From contig OY776121.1 in NCBI GenBank assembly GCA_963675135.1, forward strand, positions 58,983,265 to 59,047,264: a stretch of 64,000 nucleotides of DNA, written 5' to 3'. Each line of letters begins with the position of its first letter. Within the stretch, counting starts at the first letter, position 1. The position numbers and the translations under genes are program-made. Under the pieces are notes generated by a model. It made no database searches. It was not told the DNA's origin and saw only the letters and a list, made by a program, of their open reading frames with translations. Positions 11,163 to 22,802 of the stretch are shown here, piece by piece. The DNA comes from Galeopsis tetrahit (taxonomy: Eukaryota > Streptophyta > Magnoliopsida > Lamiales > Lamiaceae).

Positions 11163-12888
11163 CATGCTTCATTATTGAAAATGTTTGTTTGGTTGTAGCA
11201 GCAGTAAGAAGTGTCAAAACAAGGTGAATCAATCTCGTAATCAGAGCAGTAAGAGGTGTCAAAACAAGGTGAATCAGAGCATACAATTGCACCTTGTTTG
11301 TCTCGAATGACTTTTTGAATAGTTCAAAAATAGTTTATAAATTCTGAAAACTTTTGGATGTTATGTAATTGAAATTGTAAATTATTGTTAAATATGTATA
11401 TTTTATAAATAATTTAACAAAAACTAATATGGATTGATGGTAAAAACTTCTTTTGATGTTCGGTTTCATAATAAATAATAAAATGTATTTTAAGTAAATA
11501 AAGTTGAATTCCACATAATTAGGTAGTTTATTTTGATGATAAGATTAAATTATAGGTCTATTTGTTTTAAGATTTTCGCAAGTTGTTGAGAGGGAAAAAA
11601 AATAGTATTCAGAGGTACGCAGCAAAATTATTTACATATAATTTCGATTTCAAAAATTATTTCAATATATTAGTCCAAAAGTATTACTTTAAAAATTATT
11701 TCTATAAGTTTTACCAAATGTTGGATTGAGATTTGATGTACCTGTATTTTTATTTTTCCAATATATTAGTTTAAGATTAATATAAAAAACTTGCTGGAAT
11801 CATTATTATTAAATAGAAAATAATATCAGAATATTAAGATATCTTTAAGTTCAAATAATCTATAATATATTATAAATATATATAATATTATTTTATATTT
11901 CATATTTTGTATATATGAAAATATTAAGTCTATAAATAATAGACTATGTATTATTAAGGCAATACAAATTATTCTTCTCTCTTTCTCTTTTACGATAAAA
12001 ACACAAAATAACCACGAATGAAGATGTACATTGACAACACAAAATTTACTAATGTGTTTGTAATGAAGATCCACGGATGAAGAGGCAGACGAGGCGGCTA
12101 GAGCCCTCAACAAAGCTAGAGCCCTCAACAAACCAAAACCGGGGTCTGAATTTGTATGCCAACAACAAACCGGAGGGGCTGAATTTGCAAACCGGAGCGG
12201 AGGGGCTGAATGAATTTGTATGTCAAATGCTTGCCTTCTTCCTGATTGCCTTCCTGATTGCGTCCAAGATGAACCCCTTAAGGAGATGTTCTCTCCATTT
12301 GGATCTAGAAATGAGTATTTTCTTCAAATTTTTTGTGATCCTTTTCATACAAGGAAATTAACATGGATAGAAATGAGTAATTGTTAATTTATTGATATTA
12401 AAGTTGAAAGAAAAACCAGGAAAAAATGAGTAATTTCACTTTATTGAATAGAAAATCTCTTGTTCTGTGTGTAAAAAGTAATGATATGGAGTAAAAAATT
12501 GACTTTTTAATGTTAAAGTAATAATTAATGGGGGGAATTAATTTTTATTGTACCATCGTTAAAATATTAAAAAACTGAATAAATAGAAAAAAAAAAACTT
12601 ATACTCAGTATTAATTAAAAATATAAAGAAAAACAAAAAAATTGTTGATCGATCATCAAAAAGGATAGTTGACGTTATCCCGATAGAAAATTAGTTAAAG
12701 ATATGGAGAAAGCAAATATTGATTGAAGATATGAAGAGGACTGATGAAGATACGAACAAGGTTAAGAAAAGAATTTACAAAGATCATCTTATAGAATCAT
12801 GTAATAGCTTCATTGGTGTGATTCTTCACATGGTACGCATGCACAGGTAGGTTCACATAATCACTTGCATGATATGCATGCATGTAAA
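11163..12888. other. AT-rich intergenic stretch without a recognisable gene
   Basis: A short direct repeat (gtcaaaacaaggtgaatca) occurs at about 11212 and 11256. Around 12095-12210 there are small repeats of agagccctcaacaaa and of ggaggggctgaat. Possible reading frames of up to about 100 codons exist on both strands but lack any motif, so I do not call them. Confidence 0.5.
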
Positions 12889-13560
12889 ATACTCCCTTCG
12901 TCCCAAGTTAGAATTATTTATTAGTATTTGGCATAATTGTGTAGCTCTAAAAGAGAAGAGCTACTTACCCGAATTTAGAGTAAAAGCTGATCCTCTTCCT
13001 TTTAGGATCAGGATTAGAAGAATTCTTATTACAGACAGTTCCTCTTAGGATAAGTATCAGAAGAAGTCTTATTACATTACATGCATGAAACATGTTAAGA
13101 TCAGATCCATTTGGGATCTGATCAGGACCTATGTATCTATGATCCATTACAGATCATATCAGAATTGATAAACCAAGGTATGACCTATGTATCTATGATC
13201 CATTACAGATCATATCAGAATTGATAAACCAAGGTATGAGTGTTCGGGGTTAAATCCAAGATCAAGAGCTAAGACACTCTTCCTTAAACTCTTTACTCAA
13301 TCAGGACCAAGACCAGGGGTTATCTTAGTTGGCAAGAGGAATATGCAATTTTAATGTGTCAGAATATCTCTACAAATGTGTGCGCACTACCCGAATAATC
13401 AGTTATGTGTCAGAGTCGTACTATGACATGACACTATTTGTAACAAACCCTAAATGTGAATTTACTTCTCTACCCTTCAGGAACAAGGTATAAAAGGCAC
13501 CCCCTTTCATTTTCAAAAGGCTAAGTTATTTTTCACTATTATTCACTGAAATTGTGCGTG
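12889..13560. repeat. MITE end and 56-bp tandem duplication
   Basis: tactcccttcgtcccaag near 12890 matches the terminal motif of plant Tc1/mariner (Stowaway-like) elements; the partner end was not found. At 13126-13237 a 56-bp unit beginning gacctatgtatctatgatcc is repeated twice in tandem. A self-complementary cagatcc/ggatctg lies at about 13100. No gene is seen. Confidence 0.5.
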
Positions 13561-14295
13561 TTAAGTAAAACAAGACTGATGCTACACTCAATGTTAGAAC
13601 ACTCAATGTAACACTGACTCGATTACAGAATATCAGAATACGAATAGCGGAAGACTTGAAAGTATGAAAACACAAAGACACAGAAATAACTTTTTAACAT
13701 AGATTTTAATTTAAAATCTATGCGAGCCTCATGGCGAAACTTTCACTAATAATTATGTGAATACAAATGGTGTGTGAACAAATATTCACAACGTAAATAA
13801 GACTTGATAACCTATCGAGTCTAGAGACGGCTTAAGTGTAAAAATTACACTACCAAAAACTAATCTAACTCTATGATCTATCTATCAAAGAAGTATAGAA
13901 AAGTCTATGTTGTACAGGAAGTTTGGACTCTTCGGTACAACGACAAGATCATGTCAATGATAATTAATTCCTAACAGGATGAATGCTAGTTTAGGACTTA
14001 AAGAATGACACTTCGTTGGTTGGATGATGAACACGGCTCTGCTGTATTTATAGGCGTGAATATGGAGCCTAGAACCTTCATCCATGATCTCCTAAAATTT
14101 AGGATCTCATTCCTTCTCTTTCTCCCAACCGCCTTCTAGGTTTCTCCTAAAATGAGTTAATTGTGCAAGTATAAAGTCTCTGGAGATTGGAATGTGGCTT
14201 GTAGTGTTTGGGACATTGGGAGCAGCAATAGGAACTTCTGGTTCAGCTCTTTCAGCACCTTGGATAGGGAGATCAACAACTCTATCTCCAATCAT
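13561..14295 (-). other. probable degraded retroelement sequence, minus strand
   Basis: Read on the minus strand, a TATA-like tataaata at about 14045 sits in GC-moderate sequence followed by AT-rich DNA, the look of an LTR promoter. The position is downstream, on the minus strand, of the Copia fragment at 14300-15050. A short open frame at 14107-14295 has a Pro/Glu/Ala-rich composition but no motif. LTR borders were not identified. Confidence 0.3.
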
Positions 14296-15050
14296 CAGCT
14301 TCGAGACACTGTAATTTGAGGAACTCTCCCCCTCAACATATCATGTCTATCTCTTTGGTAGTTGTTGTGTCTCAAATAACCATAGATGAGAGCCGGGTAA
14401 GACAGATTGCCTTTTTTAGTTACTGTCCCAGAAAACTTCATCATATGATGAAAAATAGTCATCCAAAGATTGAAGTTTCTCATTACCATACAGTGGTTTT
14501 GTCAAACTTCAAGTTTGGTAATCCATTCACAACTTCTGCATTGACTAGCTTCTTCAACGATCTATAATTTGAATGACACAATCTTTGATGCCATAAGACA
14601 TTTTCATTATGTTTTGACAAATTACACACATTGTTTGTTCCAATAAGATAACAATTATCAGCTGACCTAGTACCAGTCATTAAACATTCATCATCATTAT
14701 CAAGAACATAACATGAATCTTTGTCAAATTTTACATGCAAATTATCATCACACAATTAACTTATACTAATCAAATTAGCAAACAAGCCATCAACATGCAA
14801 GACGTTCTTAAGCTTAGGAAAACCTTCAACATTTAAAGTTTCTTTTCCAATGATTTTTCCTTCTGAACCCCCACCATATGTAACATATCCACCATTTACA
14901 GAAGCATAATCAGATAAGTAGTCAATTTGTCCTGTCATATGTCTAGAACAACCACTATCAAAATACCATAAACCAGGTAAACGTGCTTTCAAAGAAGTGT
15001 GGACTGCATTACAGGTAACATTAGATTTCTTTTTCCAAGTAGATTTTGAG
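14296..15050 (-). pseudogene. minus-strand Copia fragment: protease and pre-integrase domains
   Basis: On the minus strand from about 15050 the reading runs KSTWKKKSN and then the protease motif WYFDSGCSRHMTG (about 14940-14975). It continues, after a stop near 14756, into the gag-pre-integrase domain ending in VLWHQRLCHSNYRSLKKL (about 14510-14610). The integrase core does not follow. Instead an unrelated frame (14295-14489) reads LSYPALIYGYLR, resembling another plant transposon protein. This fragment ends where sequence of the CACTA region begins, so it may be the target into which, or next to which, that element landed. Confidence 0.75.
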
Positions 15051-15056
15051 AAATGT

Positions 15057-15480
15057 TATTGTTGATTAAATTAGGAATATGTTGATTAATTAAATTAGGA
15101 ATATGCTATATTAGTAAAAAAATTAAATTAGGAATATGTTCATTAAATTGATAATTAGAAAACTCCAATTAGAAAAGTATTATTTTAATTATGTTTAGAT
15201 TTGTTAATTTAGGAATATGTTAATTTAGAAATATTTTTAATGTAGGTGATGCATGTTTCAATCAATTGTTTAAATTATTAGTTAATTAGATGGTTCGACG
15301 GTGGTATCACGTTGTAATTATGTTATATATATATTGTTTTGATTTAAATTAGGAATATGTTGATTAAATTAGTAATTGATTAAATTAGGAATATGCTATA
15401 TTTGTAAAAATTTTAAATTAGCAATATGTTCATTAAATTGATAATTAGTAAAATTATGTATTTTTTATTGATTGAAACAG
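15057..15480 (+). other. AT-rich repeat leader upstream of the Transposase_24 ORF
   Basis: The motif ttgattaaattaggaatatg recurs at least five times in slightly different forms between 15060 and 15430. The segment ends with ttgaaacag directly before the ATG, which looks like a 3' splice site, so it may be a 5'-UTR intron. Confidence 0.5.
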
Positions 15481-17098
15481 ATGAGTGAACAAGTACCGAA
15501 TCCGGGTTCTGGTTCACGTAGGCCATCTGGGTCACGTGCAAGGAGGGCTCGGGGTCAATCAGTACCTGTGATGGCTCCTCCTCCTCCTCCTGTGGCAGTG
15601 TCGCCGCCGCCACCGACTACGATGTCGGTTGGTTCGTCATCCTCTTCTCGTCAGCATCCTGTTCGAGACCCAAGGCAACTCGTTGACATCGTTTCAGGAA
15701 GGTAAGTCAATAATTCTAATGTTTAACAGTATTCAATAACGATTAACTTTATTTATTTATTTATTTATAATGTGTTAGTTTATAAATTTGTTAATAATTT
15801 TACAGGTTGGTGCCCGGTAATGAGGTGTCCAGGATCTGCACACGAGCCTTTAGGACGTGTAAGATTTCCAAGGGTTGTATCACTTGGTTGATGGTGCCAC
15901 AATCTAAAAAGGATGAATATTTCGAGGAGTTCCAGGTATATAATTACAATAATTAAAGTTTATTAAATAACTAATTATACATATTATTTGATAAATATGT
16001 TGAATATTTGTATAGAAAAAGGCCCGTTGGGATACGGCGATCTACTCGGACGACGCTATTTACGATAAGTGGTACGGTGTTTGTTCTACTCGGTACACGA
16101 ACATGATGTACGACTGGAGAACGGCCTGGCGTGATAAAGACTTAAATCTTGTTCTGGGGGTAGAGGATGGTGTTGACCTGTGGGAGTCGTTGGTTGAGAA
16201 GTGGTTGGACCCGGCTTACCAAGAGAAGTGTGACAAAGCTCGGGCCAACCGCAGAACCGACGTTGGAGGCGGGATGGCAGTGCATCGGGGGGGAGCTCAG
16301 TCCGTCCTCGAGCAATCACTTGCTCTCGTAAGTTTTATTTAATTTTTAAAAATTAAATAATTATAGTTAATTATTTTATATTAGTTATCTAAATTAATTT
16401 GTATATGTTTATTTGATACGTAATAGGAGCGGGAGACTGGACGTCCACACACTCACTTGGATCGGATGAGTCTTCTTCATCCGTTTAATGCCGATACACA
16501 GACGTCCACCTACGGGCGCACTACTGACCTCCACGTAAGTTTAATTAAATTTATGTATTAATTACATTATATATATATAGATAATTAAATTAATTTTAAT
16601 TTTTTAATTATGTAGTTGAGCGTCCGACAGAGGATTGAAGAGGCCGAGACGCAAGCCGCAACTACTACTGAATCCGGAAGCAGCGGCACCCCTCCGGTTG
16701 TTGACGTGGACCAGCTTTACCTTGACGTTGCCCCGACCTCCAAGGGAAGGGTCCTTGGCCTTGGTGGGATGAGCAACGTCGTGAGGACACCAAGTGGTCG
16801 GTCGGCCCAGAGTGCATCGCAGCCGTCTGTATCCTCCACTGCCGTCCCGGATCCGAACGTCATGGCAACGTTCAAGAACTACTTCCGCCTCTGGAGTGCC
16901 AATGCAGGTCGGACGTTGGGGATGTCTGCTGAGCAGATCGAGGCCAACTATCAACAGACGATGGGGCAAGCACCGCCAGCTCCAGCTCCAGATCAAGCTG
17001 CAGGTCAAGATGCAGGTCAGACCGATGGTGACGAGGTCAACTTGAATGAGGATGTGGACCGATTTTTTAACGACTATCCTGGCAACTATCCTGGTTGA
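15481..17098 (+). CDS. CACTA ORF1, plant Ptta/En/Spm transposase family (Transposase_24)
   Basis: I read five exons with GT-AG introns: 15481-15701, 15806-15935, 16016-16327, 16427-16534 and 16616-17098. Frames join without a stop to give 417 aa. The N-terminus is Pro/Ser/Arg-rich and disordered. Residues about 70-240 carry the family signature: WYGVCSTRYTNMMYDWR, then WLDPAYQEKCDKARANRR, then GGAQSVLEQSL; after the next junction comes ST-GRTTDLH. The C-terminal exon is predicted disordered with an Ala/Pro/Gln-rich and acidic end. The family accompanies TNP2 in CACTA elements; a DNA-binding accessory role like that of TNPA is assumed, not shown. The start was chosen because the ATG immediately follows a good acceptor. 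No lesion is seen. Confidence 0.85.
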
Positions 17099-17416
17099 AC
17101 AATTTAATTTTGTGTTGAACTAATTTATTTTTCTGTTGAACTTATTTAATTTTCTGTTGAACTTATTTACTTTTCTGTTGAACTTATTTATCTTTATGTA
17201 TATATTTATCTTTATGTTGAAATATATGTTGAACTATATATTGCAGTTTATTTGTGTAGTTTATTGGTGTATAGATGAAAATAGGGTGCATTCATTTGTT
17301 TCATTGAGTACAAAATAATCTCATTTAGAGTGCATTCTAGATAGATTTAAACCACTTGAAGGTGGAAGTGAATTTTAGTACAAAATAGCCTCATATAGAG
17401 TGCATTATACATATAT
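17099..17416. repeat. short tandem repeats in the 3' flank of ORF1
   Basis: A unit of about 22 bp with core ctgttgaacttattta repeats four times at 17101-17195. A second motif (gtacaaaata, then agagtgcatt, then accacttgaaggtgg) occurs twice, at about 17309-17363 and 17378-17436. The second copy overlaps the end of the antisense GRF ORF. Confidence 0.65.
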
Positions 17417-17825
17417 TTAACCAAACCACTTGAAGGTGGTAGATGCAACCATGACAACTAGCACAATCAAAATGATTTTGTTCACTTTGATTAAATCCTT
17501 GATTTTTTCAGCCAAATTCTTGATCTCTGTAACCAATTTCTTCATCTCTTGAGTCATTTTCTTCATGTCTTCAGTTTCTTGGTCACTTTATATTAGATCC
17601 TTGATTCTTGTCAACAACACAGTTTTCTAGAGTATCAGCCCATACAAAGAAACTACATCCACCACCATCACCACCATCACTTAGGGAGTCAGGACAATTA
17701 TGAAATATCCTCCCTTTACTTCTAGGTTGTTTAGAAGCATATGTACGACATGCCTTTCCACAATAACAAACAAGGCCTTGCTGAAATCGAATAGAAGATG
17801 AAGAAGACATGATATTTTTTTGCAA
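17417..17825 (-). pseudogene. GRF-type zinc-finger protein with coiled coil and C-terminal membrane segment, one frameshift
   Basis: The minus-strand frame from 17825 (a second ATG at 17810) reads a GRF zinc finger: CYCGKACRTYASKQ, then GRIFHNCP, then CSFFVWAD, with the conserved Cys pairs and the GR-F-C and FF-W core. It stops at 17583. In the next frame the strand continues without a stop from about 17580 to 17417: a coiled coil rich in Glu/Lys (ETEDMKKMTQEMKKLVTEIK), then a hydrophobic helix (KIILIVLVVMVAS) close to the C-terminus. The three-part GRF/coiled-coil/membrane architecture is known for many small plant proteins of unknown function. The join needs a one-nucleotide shift near 17585, so the gene is either frameshifted or spliced in a way I do not see. 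It lies antisense between the two transposase ORFs and diverges from TNP2. Confidence 0.65.
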
Positions 17826-17914
17826 AATAGAAAAAATCGAATATGGTGTGTGTGAGCTTTGTGTTGCTATATATACAAAAAATTGAATTAATTAATTAAA
17901 AAAAAAACCGCCAA

Positions 17915-18160
17915 TATGCCGACGGAATATGTTTTCTGTCGGAATTCACAATTTGATACATACTGACGGATATTCCGTCGGTATTTATCTATGCCGACGG
18001 AAATTTGGGCGGGTGAAATGCCGACGGAATTAACTTTCCGTCGGAATTCACCATTTGATAAATGCCGACGGATAATCCGTCGGCATTTATCTTTGCCGAC
18101 GGATATTTGGGCGGGTGAAATGCCGACGGAAAGATAAGTCCGTCGGCATTTCCGTCGGGA
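17915..18160. repeat. CCGACGG/CCGTCGG palindrome cluster 1
   Basis: At least eight half-sites (ccgacgg or its complement ccgtcgg) are arranged as inverted pairs spaced 5-25 bp, e.g. ccgacggataatccgtcgg. The cluster lies between the divergent GRF and TNP2 ORFs. In En/Spm, subterminal repeats of this kind bind TNPA; the same role here is inference. The left flank (tatata, then aaaaattgaatta, then an A-run and ccgcca) also precedes cluster 2, pointing to an internal duplication. Confidence 0.85.
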
Positions 18161-18435
18161 AATGTTACCCCAAAACTTACTACTGCCTAATTTTTTTCCA
18201 CTTCACTTTCGTATTGCAAATTTACACCAAAACTTTATACTGCGAAATTTTTTATGCTCATGCTCGGGTATTCAGAAACATCAAATTACGGTACATTTTC
18301 TACCATTTTTAATTTACTGTATATATAAAATTCAATATAATGTAATTACATGTTTTATATATATCATAAGTTTTGTGTGAATTTATTATAAGAGTAGTCG
18401 TTAGTAATGTGTTGCTCCACTTAAATGTTTAGCAG

Positions 18436-20956
18436 ATGGATTTGCCTGACCGTCGTTGGATGTATTGTACTCCTAGAATGATTAGAGGAAATGTGAATGT
18501 GGAATTTTATAATGAACTCGTGTTATTTGTTGAATTTGCAAAAAGCCAGCCACATTACATGAGTGGAAATTGCATTAGGTGTTCGTGTAATGCTAAGAAA
18601 TGTCAGAATAAGCAATATAAAGAGATTGATGAGGTCCTAGTACATATTGTGAAGAATGGTTTCGTTGATAATTATTATAATTGGACTAGTCATGGCGAAA
18701 CACGTTGGCCTTATAGATTTGATGAAGTGTTTTACTATTACACTGTTGGAATCTATCAACAAGAAGCAAATTTCGATCATGTTGGCACTAGTAACGAGGT
18801 AGAACAACGGTTTGGGGACGAAGAACAACAGTTTGGGGACGAAGAACAACAGTTTGGGGACGAAGAACCGAATATGTATCAAACAATGATCAGGGAAGCT
18901 GGTTTTTCAAACATGGAAGAGGAGCCGACGAATGAGGCATTTCGGTTTTATGAGATGCTCAAATTAGTCGAAGAAGATTTATATTCGGGTTGTGAATCCC
19001 ACTCACAGTTGTCATTTAATGCACGACACATGAACATTAAGACTGAGAACAAGCTTTCTAACAGGGCATATGAGCAAGTGACACAGTTATGCAGTGAAAT
19101 TTGTCCTCAAAATAATAAGGTGTCTACGACGTTTCATCAAAGCAAACAAATGTTGAAGAATGTTGGTTTGCCGGTTGAGAAGATTGATTGTTGTGTGAAT
19201 GGTTGCATGTTATATTGGGGTGACGAAGATAGCAGTCTGAATATGTGTAGATTGTGTGGCCATCCCCGGTACAAAGAGGCACGTCGAAAGGGACCTGGTG
19301 GTCAATCGAAGAAGACAAAGAAGAAAGTGCCATATAAGAAGATGTACTACCTTCCTATCATTCCCCGTTTGATGAGATTATATCAATCAAGTGCCACTGC
19401 ACAACACATGATGTGGCATGCTACAGATTCCTCTTCGGCTGAGTCGAGGGAGATGCGACATCCGGCAGACTCAGAGGCCTGGAAACGTCATGACAACGTG
19501 TTTCCAGATTTTGGTTGTGAACCGAGGAATGTGAGATTAGGTTTGTGTACTGATGGTTTTGCACCGTTTGGGATGCATGGGAAGCAGTATTCTTTGTGGT
19601 CGGTGATACTGACTCCATATAATCTTCCTCCGTGGATGTGCATGAAACCTCAAACAATGTTTCTGACTGTATTGGTGCCTGGACCAACGAATCCAAAGGA
19701 CAAACTGGATGTTTATCTCCAACCTCTTATAAAAGACTTGATCTTCTTATGGGAGAATGGAGTCCAAACATACGATGTTTTTAGAAAGCAGAACTTCACG
19801 ATGCGTGTTGCTCTTTTATGGACCATTAGCGACTTTCCTGCATATGGTATGTTGTCCGGGTGGAGTACGGCCGGAAAGAAAGCATGTCCGTATTGTATGG
19901 AGAATTCTGAAGCTTTCAGTCTCCCGGTGAGTAGAAAAGTTTCATGGTTCGATAATCACCGTAGGTTCTTACCTCAAGGTCACCCGTTTCGAAGAAATAA
20001 GAAGAACTTCGTAAAGAACAGAGCAGTCACAAACAATCGACCTCCACTACGAGATGGTATTTTATACATTTATTTAATGATCGAGTACTAAACGTATATT
20101 TATCTATTGCTTTTAGTGTCACTTATAATTTACTCTCCGTACAGGACGTAGGTTGTTATATGAGGTTCAGTGGACGGGGTTGAAAAAAAGTACTGAGGAA
20201 AATGCAGCGGAACACAACAGAGGAATTGAGGGTGGTTGGAACAAAATGAGTATTTTTTGGGACTTACCATACTGGAGTTCACTATTGATACGACACAATT
20301 TGGATGTGATGCACATTGAAAAGAATGTGTTTGACAATGTGTTCCACACAATCATGAACACGGAAGGCAAGACGAAAGACACTCCAAAGTCTCGGGAGGA
20401 TTTGGACACTCTTTGTCGCCGTCCAGAGTTGAAAAAGGATGAGCGTACAGGTAAATTTCCAAAGGCTAGCTACACACTGGATAAGCCACAAAAACAAACA
20501 TTGTGTAGGTGGATAAAGGAGTTGAACTTTCCGGACGGCTACGTGTCGAACTTGAGTCGATGCGTAGACACAACAACGGGTAAGGTTGCAAGGATGAAGA
20601 GTCATGATTGTCATGTATTTATGCAACGCTTGATACCGATTGCGTTCCGAGAACTTCTTCCTCTCAATGTGTGGAGGGCTATCACTGAATTAAGTCTATT
20701 TTTTAGAGATTTAACGGCTACAACGATCACGATCGATGATATGATTCGTTTAGATGAAGACATTCCAGTGATTTTGTGTAAGTTGGAACAAATTTTTCCA
20801 CCTAGCTTCTTTAACTCGATGGAACACTTACCCGTTCACTTAGCGTATGAAGCGAGAATTTGTGGTCCGGTGCAATACAGGTGGATGTACCCATTTGAAA
20901 GGTAAAATCTTACTTTTTTTATTTCATTACAATTACACATGCATTCGTATAAGTTT

Positions 20957-20987
<31 letters not shown>

Positions 20988-22381
20988 ATATCAGGTATCT
21001 CCACAACTTGAAACGCAATGCTAAACAAAAGGCAAACGTTGAAGCATCGATTGTGAATGCTTATTTGAATGAAGAGGTTGGCATGTTTTGTACTTATTAC
21101 TTTGAAGACCACGTCAACACAAAGTTAAGAAGTGCTCCACGTAACTTCGATGGTACATCCGCTGACGATATCAGTGAAGAGGTCGATGGAATGCTCTCCA
21201 TATTCAAGTCTAAGGCTAAGGGACGGCCAATAGGAAAACCCACTGAACGATATTGGGAGACGAACTCGGAGGCGGAAATAGCACAAACGTATGTGTTATT
21301 GAATTGTGATGAAGTTCAGCCATACATTGAGTAAGTATTTCATATATAAATCGTCTATTTAAATACCACTTCATTTATGTCATTTAATATTAACCAAGTT
21401 TTTGAATGTTGTGAATTAGAATGTACACTCAAGAACTACGACGAGCAGAACCAAACATCTCAGATGCATATATAGATGCTCGTATTCAACGTGAATTTTC
21501 CCGATGGTTCGAACGTTATGTGAGTACCATTTAATTAATTATGTTTTACGTAAATAAATTAATATTTATTTTAATTAATTTTAAATTGAGTCGTATAGGG
21601 ACGGGATAACGCTCTAGACAGTCGATTCTTACGAGATCTCAGCAAGAGACCACTACGTCGTGTAAAGACTTACAACGGTTATATTGTGAAGGGCTACAGA
21701 TTTCATACGTCTGGGTATGCATCGACAAAGGCAACTACCAACAGTGGCGTCTGCGTTAGCAGTGCGAATTACAATGCAGATGCAAGTGATTACTTTGGGG
21801 TGTTACGGGAAGTCGTCGAAGTAGAATATCCAGGATATCCAACAAAAACTGTAGTGTTGTTCAAGTGTCATTGGTTTGATTCAGGCCATCTAGGAACAAG
21901 AATTCACCCGGAGTACAAGCTCGTTGATGTTAGTTCGAAAAGGACGTATGTTGGGGATGATCCATTTGTATTTGCCCATCAAGTATCTCAAGTATACTAC
22001 TGCACATATCCGGGAGCTCCACGTGGTTATGAATGGCACGCTGTTTGCAAAGTAAAGGCAAGGTCAATGGTAGAAGTCCCTAAAAAGGACAAAAATACTG
22101 AAGATGAATCTCCATTTCAAGCAGAACAAATAGAGACTCCAACTGAAGTCTTTACGGGAGATTTCAATCTTTTTGTACCCTTGACGGCTGCAAATCCCCA
22201 ATTAATCGAAATTGAAGGTGAAGAGGAGGGGGATGAAGAAGAGGATGAAGAGGACAATGAAGATGAGGATGAAGAGGAGAATGAAGAAGATGAGGATGAG
22301 GAGGAGGATGAGGAAGATGATGATGAGGAGGAGGAGGATAAGGACGAAGAGGAGGATGAAGACGATGAAGATGAAAATTAA
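18436..22381 (+). CDS. TNP2-type CACTA transposase
   Basis: Five exons read with GT-AG introns: 18436-20056, 20145-20901, 20995-21330, 21420-21519 and 21599-22381. Frames join to 1198 aa with no stop. Domains in order: the transposase-associated domain (about residues 3-90, RRWMYCTPRMIRGNVN, with CIRCSCNAKKC); the Tnp2/Transposase_21 core (about 300-540; YYLPIIPRLMRLYQSS, LCTDGFAPFG, GWSTAGKKACPYC); LDVMHIEKNVFDN; the DUF4218 region (FRELLPLNVW, HLPVHLAYEARICGPVQYRW); DUF4216 (about 1000-1090, VVLFKCHWFD); and an extreme Glu/Asp tail over the last 55 residues. It should catalyse excision and insertion of the element. The third exon is preceded by a (TA)n(TG)n microsatellite in the intron. The intact frame suggests recent activity or selection. 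Confidence 0.92.
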
Positions 22382-22631
22382 TTCAATTAATGTAATGTAT
22401 TTATTTCTTATTTTATAAAAGTTAATTAATTATTTATCATTTAGGTACAAATTATAAAAATTAAATTTACTATAAATATAAGTCACAACCAATATATATA
22501 TTAATATATGTGGAAGAAATGAATTAGTAGGTCTTGTATATAGTAGGGTTTAGGGTTTTGGTAATTTATTAGGTCTAGTATATAGAAAAAATTGAATTAT
22601 TTAAAAAAAAAATTAAAAAAAATCGCCAAAA

Positions 22632-22798
22632 TGCTGACGGAATTAACTTTCCGTCGGTATTTACTTTTTGAAAAATACCGACGGACAGATTATCCGTCGG
22701 TATTTACTTTTTGAAATATACCGACGGATTATCCGTCGGTATTTACTTTTGGAAATATACCGACGGAATATCCGTCGCTATTTGAACATGCCGACGGA
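22632..22798. repeat. CCGACGG/CCGTCGG palindrome cluster 2
   Basis: About eight half-sites in inverted pairs, e.g. accgacggattatccgtcgg, follow the TNP2 stop by about 250 bp. They share the flanking aaaaattgaatta and cgccaa with cluster 1. Confidence 0.85.
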
Positions 22799-22802
22799 AA
22801 AT

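Noticed and set aside
13849..13861. cactaccaaaaac as a possible left CACTA terminus
   Set aside because: It lacks the A-run and ATGG of the right terminus, has no subterminal CCGACGG repeats next to it, and lies in degraded retroelement sequence.
22212..22418. Lys/Arg/Met-rich ORF
   Set aside because: It is a frame-shifted reading of the GAA/GAT-rich region encoding the acidic tail of TNP2.
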